A stretch of 6,275 bases of DNA from an uncultured Coriobacteriaceae bacterium (GTDB lineage: Bacteria; Actinomycetota; Coriobacteriia; Coriobacteriales; Eggerthellaceae). The number at the start of each line of letters is the position of its first letter. Position 1 is the first letter of the stretch. A program made the position numbers and the translations under genes. The stretch lies in assembly GCA_902796815.1 (NCBI GenBank), contig CADBQL010000361.1:1-6275 (forward strand). Reading direction: 5' to 3'. Of this stretch, positions 1 to 5,159 are shown in pieces. The notes below the pieces were generated by a model that worked only from the letters and a program-made list of their open reading frames with translations, was not told the origin of the DNA and did no database searches.

Positions 1-339
1 GAGCAGGTATACCTTGCGCTGAGCCTGAATGGGCGCAAGCGCTGTGTCAGCCACGATTTCGCGAATTTGGTCAATCAGATAGCCACCGGCGCCCTCGGGA
101 GCGAAATAACGCACGTCAGGGTGCTTGCGTGCAAGGACGCGCTCGCAGGTGGCGCAAGTTGCGCAACCGTCACGATCGCATAAAAGCGCGGCCGCGAGCG
201 CATAGGCCGCCTGGGTCTTGTTGGAACCAGAAGGACCGGTGAACAGATACGCATGCGTCACGCGATGAGAGGTGACGCTCGCCCTCAAGAAGTCGCGCAC
301 GCGCGGTTGACCGTATATGTTGTCGAAAACATCCGACAT
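1..339 (-). CDS. holB: DNA polymerase III delta prime subunit, N-terminal part (runs off the left edge)
   Basis: Clamp-loader AAA+ subunit that helps load the sliding clamp onto primed DNA at the replication fork. Only 113 codons are visible and the frame is open to base 1. The protein begins MSDVFDNIYGQPRV. It carries HAYLFTGPSGSNKT, an intact Walker A P-loop (GPSGSNKT, residues 35-42). Four cysteines follow (54, 59, 62, 65) that fit the clamp-loader zinc module. Then come HPDV (73-76), IDQIRE (89-94) and QRKVYLL, which leads into the Walker B strand. The AAA+ core after this point is outside the window. The ATG at 339 is preferred because GGAG lies 8 nt upstream; another ATG at 344 overlaps the tmk stop but would leave only 3 nt. 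The gene starts 4 nt after tmk, a widely conserved pairing, so the two are probably co-transcribed. DnaX (gamma/tau) shares the same motifs, but the neighbourhood and the short N-terminus favour HolB. Confidence 0.9.
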   Translation of the reverse strand, partial: MSDVFDNIYGQPRVRDFLRASVTSHRVTHAYLFTGPSGSNKTQAAYALAAALLCDRDGCATCATCERVLARKHPDVRYFAPEGAGGYLIDQIREIVADTALAPIQAQRKVYLL

Positions 340-343
340 GACA

Positions 344-1078
344 TTAGCTCCGCATCAGGGCGTCTCGCTCGAACACGAGTCGTTCGAAATACGATGGCGT
401 GCAAATTTCCTCATCGCCCATCCATGAGAACAAGTCCGACAGAGCAGCGAACACCTTGGCCGCCGTGCGTGCCTTAGACCCATCGGAAGCCACGACGCGC
501 ACGCGCTCCCGATTCTTTTGCGCAATGTCGAGAAAGGCACGATTAACGCGCTCGTGGAATTCGAGACCCGCGAGCTCAAGACGATCGGCATGCTTGTGCT
601 GCGTTGCTCGCTCGATACCCATGGCCGCATCTCCGCCGGTCAACATCACAATCGTGCGATCGGGACATATGCCCTGGCAGGCAAAGTCATTTGCGCGGGA
701 TACGAAATCGGCGTCGAGGCCGCGGCCAGCAACCTGGTAAGCAATCGTCGAATCGAAGAAGCGGTCACACAAAACTATCGAGCCGTTTTCAAGCGCCGGC
801 GCGATGACCTGGGAAACGAGCTGAGCGCGCGCCGCCTCGTAGATGAGCAGCTCGCATTCATCGCACATGTTGTCATTGCCCGGATCGAGAACCGCCTGGC
901 GCAACTGCTCGCCGATGATTGTGCCACCCGGTTCACGTAGGCAAACGACCTCATAACCGCGAGCGCGCAAGCCGCTCGCCAGCAGCTGCAGATGCGTCGA
1001 CTTGCCGGCTCCGTCTCCGCCTTCAAACGTTATAAACGTGCCGCGCCCGCTCGCGCTGCTCCTTGTAATATCGGTCAT
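344..1078 (-). CDS. tmk: Thymidylate kinase (dTMP kinase)
   Basis: Cytosolic enzyme that phosphorylates dTMP to dTDP with ATP, an essential step of dTTP synthesis. The predicted protein has 244 residues. It shows the P-loop FEGGDGAGKST (18-28), the substrate loop REPGGT (48-53), the DRFFDST motif (105-111) followed by AYQ and GRG, and a basic/acidic lid region around ERATQHKHADRLE (156-168). The ATG at 1078 gives MTDITRSSASGRGTFITFEGG, a normal distance to the P-loop. The frame is open back to 1162, but that extension is encoded by a perfect palindrome and is probably leader. The SD is mediocre: GAGGGAT directly before the ATG. About 25-30 residues follow the point where most family members (about 210 aa) end; this acidic/aromatic tail (GDEEICTPSYFERLVFERD) is unexplained. 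The next gene is holB, 4 nt away. A promoter of its own is predicted at 1134-1162. Confidence 0.95.
   Translation of the reverse strand: MTDITRSSASGRGTFITFEGGDGAGKSTHLQLLASGLRARGYEVVCLREPGGTIIGEQLRQAVLDPGNDNMCDECELLIYEAARAQLVSQVIAPALENGSIVLCDRFFDSTIAYQVAGRGLDADFVSRANDFACQGICPDRTIVMLTGGDAAMGIERATQHKHADRLELAGLEFHERVNRAFLDIAQKNRERVRVVASDGSKARTAAKVFAALSDLFSWMGDEEICTPSYFERLVFERDALMRS
348..351 (-). promoter_or_regulatory. Ribosome binding site of holB, inside the end of tmk
   Basis: GGAG on the minus strand lies within the last codons of tmk, 8 nt before the ATG at 339. It decides between the two possible ATGs (339 and 344) and implies translational coupling between tmk and holB. Confidence 0.6.
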
Positions 1079-1104
1079 ATCCCTCGCAAACTCTCTAGTC
1101 GCGA

Positions 1105-1126
1105 AAACGGGCGATATCGCCCGTTT
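1105..1126. repeat. Perfect 22-bp palindrome upstream of tmk
   Basis: Two 11-bp arms (AAACGGGCGAT and its exact complement) abut with no spacer. The element sits 27 nt before the tmk ATG and starts at about the predicted transcription start of the candidate promoter at 1134-1162. On the minus strand it is followed by TTTT and then CGCG, so a weak intrinsic terminator of the fumarase unit or a leader hairpin is possible. Its position would also suit an operator for a dimeric repressor. The perfection is seen directly; the role is inference. Confidence 0.7.
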
Positions 1127-1133
1127 ACCGTTC

Positions 1134-1162
1134 GTTATGTCACAAGCAGACGCCTGTTGCAA
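1134..1162 (-). promoter_or_regulatory. Candidate sigma-70 promoter for tmk-holB
   Basis: TTGCAA (1162-1157) and CATAAC (1139-1134) are separated by exactly 17 nt and each match the consensus at 4 of 6 bases. The predicted start at about 1127 would give a leader of roughly 49 nt that begins with the palindrome. Both boxes are only moderate matches. Confidence 0.4.
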
Positions 1163-1179
1163 TCATCACGCACTCGGAT

Positions 1180-1236
1180 ACGAAGAAGAACGACCATATG
1201 TCGAATGCTACGTCGCCTCCGTATCGTTTTCTTCGT
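1180..1236 (-). repeat. Imperfect inverted repeat after the fumarase reading frame
   Basis: In the transcript ACGAAGAAAACGA (1236-1224) can pair with TCGTTCTTCTTCGT (1193-1180), leaving a 1-nt bulge and a 30-nt loop. It begins 3 nt after the TGA at 1240-1242 that would end the extended fumarase beta frame. There is no U-tract, so it is not a classical terminator. It could be a 3'-end stabilising structure. The rest of 1079-1239 holds only the promoter and palindrome listed here. Confidence 0.4.
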
Positions 1237-1239
1237 TCG

Positions 1240-1317
1240 TCACCTTTCGCTTCCAAGATCGTAGACGTCGTTTCCCAATGTATAGATACCCACGAACACG
1301 GGAAAATCCACAACCTA
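1240..1317 (-). pseudogene. Detached C-terminal tail of fumarase beta, beyond an in-frame TAG
   Basis: The frame of the upstream gene continues past the TAG at 1317-1315 for 24 sense codons and ends at TGA (1242-1240). The codons read VVDFPVFVGIYTLG, then NDVYDLGSER. From memory of the family, class I fumarase beta subunits normally end with a stretch of the type EAI-R-LEVEDFP followed by a short tail. The TAG falls where a Glu is usual, and GAG to TAG is a single base change. With the tail the protein would be 187 aa (counting the amber position), close to the usual length. It is listed separately because the sequence as given terminates before it. Confidence 0.7.
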
Positions 1318-1803
1318 GATTGAGCGAAGGGCTTCGGTTCCAAGATCATCATACGCCAACGTGCGCTCGCTTGTAACGCACTTCGCAAGATATGCAGCAG
1401 CTCCACCGACCGTTACGAAGTACACGGCATTATTTCGCACGCATGCGTCACGCACGGCAGCCGACCGCACGCCTTTTCCGATAGTCGCCCTAACGCCGGC
1501 ATCGTAAAGCCGCGGCGCAGCGAAATCCATGCGCGATGCCGTCGTCGGGCCGATCGCGCCGAACGGACGACCCGCAGCAGAAGGAGTTGGCCCTGCATAA
1601 AAGATTGCCTGACCTGCCAATCCGTAGGGCAGCTCGTCGCTTCCCCGCTCGTCGAGCTCGGCGAGCAGCCGAATGTGACCCGCATCTCGCAAGGTAAAAA
1701 TCTTGCCAGTAAGCAGGCAGGCATCCCCCGCCCTGAGCTTTTCGAGCGCTTCGGCGGCAAGAGGTAAGTCGAGGCGGATGGCATCTGATTGATTACAGTT
1801 CAT
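1315..1803 (-). CDS. Fumarate hydratase class I, beta (C-terminal) subunit, ending at an early amber codon
   Basis: Second subunit of the oxygen-sensitive iron-sulfur fumarase that interconverts fumarate and malate. The 162-residue product has the family signatures: LTGKIFTLRDAGH (about 32-44), IFYAGPTP followed by GRPFGAIGPTTASRMD (about 67-92), IGKG (108-111), and YFVTVGGAAAYLAKCV followed by LAYDDLGTEALRSI at the end. It lacks the usual C-terminal DFP segment because of TAG at 1317-1315; that segment is still encoded in frame downstream. The ATG at 1803 has a textbook SD and overlaps the alpha-subunit gene by 11 nt, so the two are translationally coupled, as expected for a stoichiometric heteromer. 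L(+)-tartrate dehydratase beta is a close relative and cannot be excluded from sequence alone. Whether the shortened protein is active is unknown. Confidence 0.9.
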   Translation of the reverse strand: MNCNQSDAIRLDLPLAAEALEKLRAGDACLLTGKIFTLRDAGHIRLLAELDERGSDELPYGLAGQAIFYAGPTPSAAGRPFGAIGPTTASRMDFAAPRLYDAGVRATIGKGVRSAAVRDACVRNNAVYFVTVGGAAAYLAKCVTSERTLAYDDLGTEALRSI

Positions 1804-2704
1804 ATGTACCCCTCCTCATTGCCGAGCAACCCATGTTGATGGCAAGCGGAAGCGCGGCTATATGGCATGGTGCCGTCTGCACGCGTACGCCAAGGGCTGT
1901 CGTTGACCCGCCGAGCGCTGCGGCACCTGTGCCGGTGGCATTCACGGCCGCGAGAAGCTCTTCTTCCAGCTGCGCTGCGAGCTCATCGGGCGCGGGAACG
2001 TCGAGCGGCCGCATGAGGGCTTGCTTAGCAAGACCCGCCACCTTGTCGAACGTCGCGCCAATGCCCACGCCGATGACGAGCGGGGGGCAGGCGTTGGCGG
2101 CCTTTTCGCGCACGCACGAGATCACGGTCTCGATGACCCCCTTACGGCCTGCCGAAGGGGTAAGCATGACCACACGGCTCGCGTTGTCCGACCCGCCTCC
2201 CTTGCACATTATGTGCAAGCGCGCACCAGGCTTTTGACTCGTATGGATTTCGGCAAAAGCAGGTGTGTTGTCCTGGGTGTTCGCGCGGTCGAAGAGCGCA
2301 TCGCGCACGAGCGACTTGCGCAAACGGCCGTTCGTGTAGGCGAAAGCGACCGCTTCGTCAACATCGTCGAGCACGTTACCCGAAACCATCACGTCGGGGC
2401 CGACTTCGAGGCAAACCCATACCGAACCCGTATCCTGGCAAATCGCGACGCGGTCCTCGCGCGCTATGCGCGCATTCTCCACAAGAAGGCGAAGCGCCTC
2501 TGCCGCACGCGGGCTCGTCTCTCGCTTGCACGCCGCGACAAGCTCGGCCTCGATATCGGCAGGCAACTCGAAGGCAAGCTCCAGCAATGCATCGCGCACC
2601 ACCTGCGCTACGCGTTCCTTCGTCAAAAACGTTACGTTCTCGTCAGGCAACGATACCACCATCCCAAAATGTGCCAAGACCCTGATGTTTTGGCACGTTC
2701 GCAT
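1793..2704 (-). CDS. Fumarate hydratase class I, alpha (N-terminal) subunit
   Basis: Iron-sulfur-binding subunit of the two-subunit fumarase (fumarate to malate). With the ATG at 2704 the protein has 303 residues. Family motifs are AICQDTG (C89), HIMCKGGGSDN (about 164-174), ACPPLVIGVGIGATFDK (C206), GTGAAALGG (259-267), TAPCHIAALPLAIN and MGCSAMRRGT (C293). Cys89, Cys206 and Cys293 fit the three ligands of the [4Fe-4S] cluster. The start is uncertain. The ATG at 2704 has a weak GGA 7 nt upstream. The ATG at 2662 would give 289 aa, nearer the usual length of about 280, but has no SD. A GTG at 2716 is also in frame. Codons between 2704 and 2662 are unusual for this window (CGA, AGG, TTG, GGG), and the stretch carries inverted repeats, which argues for the later start. 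It follows the ptsI terminator, so it should have its own promoter; I found no convincing one. In a fermentative anaerobe this step would feed fumarate reduction. Confidence 0.92.
   Translation of the reverse strand: MRTCQNIRVLAHFGMVVSLPDENVTFLTKERVAQVVRDALLELAFELPADIEAELVAACKRETSPRAAEALRLLVENARIAREDRVAICQDTGSVWVCLEVGPDVMVSGNVLDDVDEAVAFAYTNGRLRKSLVRDALFDRANTQDNTPAFAEIHTSQKPGARLHIMCKGGGSDNASRVVMLTPSAGRKGVIETVISCVREKAANACPPLVIGVGIGATFDKVAGLAKQALMRPLDVPAPDELAAQLEEELLAAVNATGTGAAALGGSTTALGVRVQTAPCHIAALPLAINMGCSAMRRGTYEL
1811..1816 (-). promoter_or_regulatory. Strong ribosome binding site of the fumarase beta gene
   Basis: AGGAGG lies 7 nt before the ATG at 1803 and encodes part of the RR near the end of the alpha subunit. 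It fixes the beta start and the 11-nt overlap of the two genes. Confidence 0.85.
2664..2696 (-). repeat. Two overlapping inverted repeats at the start of the fumarase alpha gene
   Basis: GTGCCAA (2696-2690) can pair with TTGGCAC (2677-2671) across 12 nt. CCAAAA (2693-2688) can instead pair with TTTTGG (2669-2664), which lies directly before the ATG at 2662. The two pairings share bases and exclude each other. They may be an operator or a small RNA switch, or chance if translation starts upstream at 2704. Confidence 0.4.
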
Positions 2705-2738
2705 CTCACTATCCACTTTGCGTGCTTCGGTAAAACCC

Positions 2739-2843
2739 TACTCTATGGTAAGTTTTCGCTAACTTGGAGCTGCTCACCCGATGGATTGCAAGGCGTACTC
2801 ACAGCTCATTCGGACTCTACAAGCTGCGATTAAGCATAGAGTA
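2739..2843. repeat. Inverted and repeated ACTCTA boxes upstream of the fumarase genes
   Basis: TACTCTATG at 2739-2747 is exactly complementary to CATAGAGTA at 2835-2843. A third copy of the core, ACTCTA, is at 2814-2819 and faces the last one across 17 nt. The boxes lie between the ptsI terminator and the fumarase alpha start, where the fumarase promoter should be. They are candidate sites for a regulator. The rest of 2705-2865 shows no clear promoter or small gene. Confidence 0.35.
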
Positions 2844-2865
2844 AGCTAACCTGACGCATCGCTAT

Positions 2866-2913
2866 AAAAACGCATGTGCCCGCGCGCCTTATATGCGCAC
2901 GCGGGCAACATGC
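2866..2913 (-). terminator. Intrinsic terminator after ptsI
   Basis: In the minus-strand transcript a 13-bp GC-rich stem (GCATG-T-TGCCCGCG with CGCGGGCACATGC, one bulged U at 2908) closes a 15-nt loop and is followed by G and then UUUUU (2870-2866). It starts about 30 nt after the ptsI stop codon. It separates the PTS unit from the fumarase unit. Confidence 0.9.
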
Positions 2914-2942
2914 AGGAATACCTCCGACAAGCACTACCGTCG

Positions 2943-4655
2943 CTATTCCTCTTCGATCTTTTTGAGCTCCTCGTATACTGCAGCCGCGGTCGAAAGCTCC
3001 ATAATGCGCTCTGCAAAAGCCTTTGCCTCATCAAGCGACCACCTGTTGATGGCCGCGCGCGTGGCCAGCACACTTGCGGCGTTGACGCTGTACTCGCCCA
3101 GGCCGAAGGCCACCCAAAGCGGAATGAGGAGCGGATTGGCCGCAGCTTCGCCGCACATGCCCACGAGTATGCCTGCCTCGTTGCCGGCGGTGATGACATT
3201 GCGGATCGAGCGCAGCACGGCGGGATTGTAAGTAGAGTACAGATACCTCACGCGATCGTTTCCACGGTCACATGCCATCGTGTAGCCGGTCAGATCGTTG
3301 GTGCCGATGCTGAAGAAATCGCACACCTTGGCGAGCTCGTCTGCCATGAGCGCTGCGGCAGGCGTCTCGATCATGGCGCCGATCTGGATATCCTTGTTGT
3401 AAGCCACGCCCTCATTGTCGAACTCCGCCATATAGCGCGAAATCAGGTCGCGCACTGCCGTCATCTCGTCAACGCAGGTGACGAGCGGAACCATAATGCG
3501 GATGTCGCCGAAAGCGCTCGCGCGCAGCAGGGCGCGCAGCTGAATGCGGTACACATCCTCACGGGCGAGGCAGTAACGCACGGCGCGGAAGCCCATGAAC
3601 GGGTTGTCCTCGTGCTCGAAGCCCATGTAGGGAATGTCCTTGTCTCCACCGATATCGAGCGTGCGGATGATGATCGGCTTACCCTTGCAGATAAGCGCCG
3701 CCTTCTTGTAGGCCTCGAACTGCTCGTCCTCGGACGGCATCGACGTGCTGTCCATGAACAGGAACTCGGTGCGGAACAGGCCGACGCCCTCGGCATCGCG
3801 CTCCATCGCCTGCGTCGCGTCCTCAGGCTTGCCAATGTTGGCAAAAAGCTCGACGCGCGTGCCGTCGGCTGTGACCGTGCGGCATCCCACGAAGCGCTTG
3901 AGCTCCTCTTGGCGAGCAGCCAAGCGATCGCTTTCCTTCTGAGCTGCCGAAAGAACGTCTGGATCGGGCTCGACCGTCACCGTTCCACGACCGCCGTCGA
4001 CGACTACTTGCACGCCATCGGCAAGCGCCTTGCAGGCGTTTTCGACCGATAGCACGGCCGGAATCTCCATTGCGCGGGCAAGGATGGCGGAATGGCTGGT
4101 CATGCCACCGGTTTCGGTAACGATTCCCACGACGGTACCCGGGCGGATGCTCGCGGTCATCGAAGGGGTGAGGTCATGCGTGACGAGCACCGTCCCCTGA
4201 GGCACCAAGCTTATGTCGACGGGACGCTTGTTGAGCAGCTCGGCGAGCACGCCACCTTTGACATCGCGGATATCGGTAGCGCGCTGCATGGTCAGCTCGT
4301 CGCCTGTCGCCTCGAACATTGCCGCGAAATTGTCGCAAATCTGGCTCAAGGCATCCTCAGCGCAGGTGCCGCCGTCGATGAGCTTTTCCATCTCGCCTTG
4401 CATGTACGGGTCGGCAATCATGACGATATGCCCAGTTAGAATCTCGGCTTCCTTGGGACCGACCTGCTCGGCCATCTGATCTGCCTGGGCTTGCGTATAA
4501 GCCACATATCCGTCGATGGCGGCATGGAAGCGCTGCTTTTCGGCCTCCGTGTCCGAAACGGTGCGGGACTCGTACTCGAGCGTCGGCTCCTCAACGACCA
4601 GCACGTGACCGATACCTATGCCTGCTGATGCGTTAATGCCCTCTAGTGTTTCCAT
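2943..4655 (-). CDS. ptsI: PTS Enzyme I (phosphoenolpyruvate-protein phosphotransferase)
   Basis: First cytosolic enzyme of the sugar phosphotransferase system; it takes phosphate from PEP and passes it to HPr. The protein has 570 residues, the usual length. In order it shows: the N-terminal GINASAGIG segment; the HPr-binding helical region (about 35-145); the phosphohistidine loop GGMTSHSAILARAMEIPAV with His188; and the PEP-binding barrel with GLFRTEFLFM (Arg295), RTLDIGGDKD (Arg331), Glu430, DFFSIGTNDLTGYTMACDRGN (Asp454) and the catalytic Cys501 in GMCGEAA. All residues aligning with the E. coli active site are present. The ATG at 4655 is preferred over the longer in-frame ATG at 4706 because AAGGAG lies 6 nt before it and the family starts here. 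It is preceded by ptsH across a 155-nt structured spacer and followed by a strong terminator. The stop TAG is backed by a second in-frame TAG two codons on. Confidence 0.97.
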   Translation of the reverse strand: METLEGINASAGIGIGHVLVVEEPTLEYESRTVSDTEAEKQRFHAAIDGYVAYTQAQADQMAEQVGPKEAEILTGHIVMIADPYMQGEMEKLIDGGTCAEDALSQICDNFAAMFEATGDELTMQRATDIRDVKGGVLAELLNKRPVDISLVPQGTVLVTHDLTPSMTASIRPGTVVGIVTETGGMTSHSAILARAMEIPAVLSVENACKALADGVQVVVDGGRGTVTVEPDPDVLSAAQKESDRLAARQEELKRFVGCRTVTADGTRVELFANIGKPEDATQAMERDAEGVGLFRTEFLFMDSTSMPSEDEQFEAYKKAALICKGKPIIIRTLDIGGDKDIPYMGFEHEDNPFMGFRAVRYCLAREDVYRIQLRALLRASAFGDIRIMVPLVTCVDEMTAVRDLISRYMAEFDNEGVAYNKDIQIGAMIETPAAALMADELAKVCDFFSIGTNDLTGYTMACDRGNDRVRYLYSTYNPAVLRSIRNVITAGNEAGILVGMCGEAAANPLLIPLWVAFGLGEYSVNAASVLATRAAINRWSLDEAKAFAERIMELSTAAAVYEELKKIEEE

Positions 4656-4661
4656 AAGCTG

Positions 4662-4667
4662 CTCCTT
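4662..4667 (-). promoter_or_regulatory. Ribosome binding site of ptsI
   Basis: AAGGAG, 6 nt before the ATG at 4655. It rules out the longer in-frame start at 4706. Confidence 0.85.
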
Positions 4668-4711
4668 GTGGTTGAAAGATAGTCGAAAGCGCCGCAAGCT
4701 CGTCATTATCC

Positions 4712-4742
4712 GATGAGCCAGAGAGGTGCTCCCTGGCTCATC
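4712..4742 (-). repeat. Strong stem-loop between ptsH and ptsI
   Basis: GATGAGCCAG (4712-4721) is exactly complementary to CTGGCTCATC (4733-4742). Three further pairs can form inside the 11-nt loop. No U-tract follows in either direction; in the transcript direction GGATAATGACG follows, with a -10-like GATAAT at 4710-4705 but no matching -35 box. It is more likely an RNA processing or stability element than a terminator. Confidence 0.65.
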
Positions 4743-4793
4743 AATGTGCGGACATGTTTATCAATGTGACAATGTCGGGCACCTGCCACATTG
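4741..4793. repeat. TCAATGTG direct repeats with an inverted copy, ptsH-ptsI spacer
   Basis: TCAATGTG occurs at 4741-4748 and 4761-4768, start to start 20 bp (about two helical turns). The inverted copy CACATTG is at 4787-4793, and an odd palindrome GACAATGTC lies between. In the transcript the single CAATGUG can pair with either of two CACAUUG copies. The layout fits a regulator binding on one face of DNA, or an RNA with alternative folds. No known binding site was recognised. Confidence 0.5.
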
Positions 4794-4810
4794 GAGACGT
4801 AAAACCTTGA

Positions 4811-5074
4811 TTAGTCGCCCATGCCCGATTCGACGAATGCGACGATGGCCTCGACGGCAGCCTGCTCGTCTTCGCCTTCGGCCTTGACTTCGATCTCGTC
4901 GCCGCACTTGATGCCGGCTGCCATGATTGCCATCAGGCTGTTACCCGGAATCTCGTTGCCCTTTGCCACAATCTTCACCGGGGCGCTGAACTTGCCAACC
5001 TCGGCCACGAACAGGCTGGCCGGACGCATATGGAAGCCCTGGGGATTGACGAGAGTGACGGTCTTGCTGTACAT
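4811..5074 (-). CDS. ptsH: Phosphocarrier protein HPr
   Basis: Small cytosolic phosphocarrier between Enzyme I and the sugar-specific EIIA domains. The 87-residue protein has the active-site segment NPQGFHMRPASLFV with His15 and Arg17. It also has Ser46 in GNSLMAIMAAGIKCGDEI, aligning with the regulatory serine and the following hydrophobic patch of Gram-positive HPr. Length and start are typical; the ATG at 5074 has AAAGGA 6 nt upstream. It lies 126 nt after the fructose permease gene and 155 nt before ptsI, both spacers structured. This is compatible with HPr being made in larger amounts than its neighbours (inference). Confidence 0.97.
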   Translation of the reverse strand: MYSKTVTLVNPQGFHMRPASLFVAEVGKFSAPVKIVAKGNEIPGNSLMAIMAAGIKCGDEIEVKAEGEDEQAAVEAIVAFVESGMGD

Positions 5075-5080
5075 GCTATT

Positions 5081-5086
5081 TCCTTT
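5081..5086 (-). promoter_or_regulatory. Ribosome binding site of ptsH
   Basis: AAAGGA, 6 nt before the ATG at 5074, in an A-rich unstructured stretch just downstream of two strong hairpins. Confidence 0.8.
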
Positions 5087-5127
5087 CTTTTAACGAGCGG
5101 GACATTCCCCGTCCTTTTGTCGTTACC

Positions 5128-5155
5128 CCGCCTGCAATTCCTCAATTGCAGGCGG
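5128..5155 (-). repeat. Perfect 12-bp stem-loop in the fruA-ptsH spacer
   Basis: CCGCCTGCAATT (5128-5139) is exactly complementary to AATTGCAGGCGG (5144-5155) around a 4-nt loop. The transcript continues with GGTAACGACAAAAGG, without a U-tract, so read-through into ptsH is expected. It is likely an mRNA-stability or processing hairpin. Confidence 0.75.
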
Positions 5156-5159
5156 ATAG

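Noticed and set aside
1105..1126. Calling the tmk palindrome a definite intrinsic terminator
   Set aside because: Only four U residues follow before CGCG, and a promoter candidate lies immediately upstream, so the role is left open.
1079..1162. N-terminal extension of thymidylate kinase to 1162
   Set aside because: The added 28 codons are made of a perfect palindrome and promoter-like sequence; the family starts near the ATG at 1078.
1315..1317. Global recoding of UAG (for example pyrrolysine) as the explanation for the fumarase amber codon
   Set aside because: ptsI in the same window ends in TAG at the normal end of the family, so UAG works as a stop here; a local event is more likely.
1140..1406. 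Minus-strand frame of 88 codons across the end of fumarase beta, with a hydrophobic C-terminus
   Set aside because: It overlaps the beta subunit in another frame, has no ribosome binding site, and the correct frame here carries the conserved fumarase tail.
2671..2696. Sigma-54 promoter suggested by TTGGCAC
   Set aside because: Neither strand has the TTGC -12 element at the required distance from TGGCAC.
2021..2833. Plus-strand open frame (270 codons) antisense to the fumarase alpha gene
   Set aside because: Opposite a well-supported gene, no family resemblance, arginine/histidine-rich shadow composition.
2874..4052. Long plus-strand open frame (392 codons) antisense to ptsI
   Set aside because: It lies almost entirely opposite Enzyme I, is rich in His, Arg, Ala and Val as expected of a complement of GC-rich codons, has no recognisable domain, and begins inside the terminator stem.
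4656..4706. N-terminal extension of Enzyme I to 4706
   Set aside because: Enzyme I starts at METLEGINASAGIG, with a good SD directly before 4655; the extension would include that SD.
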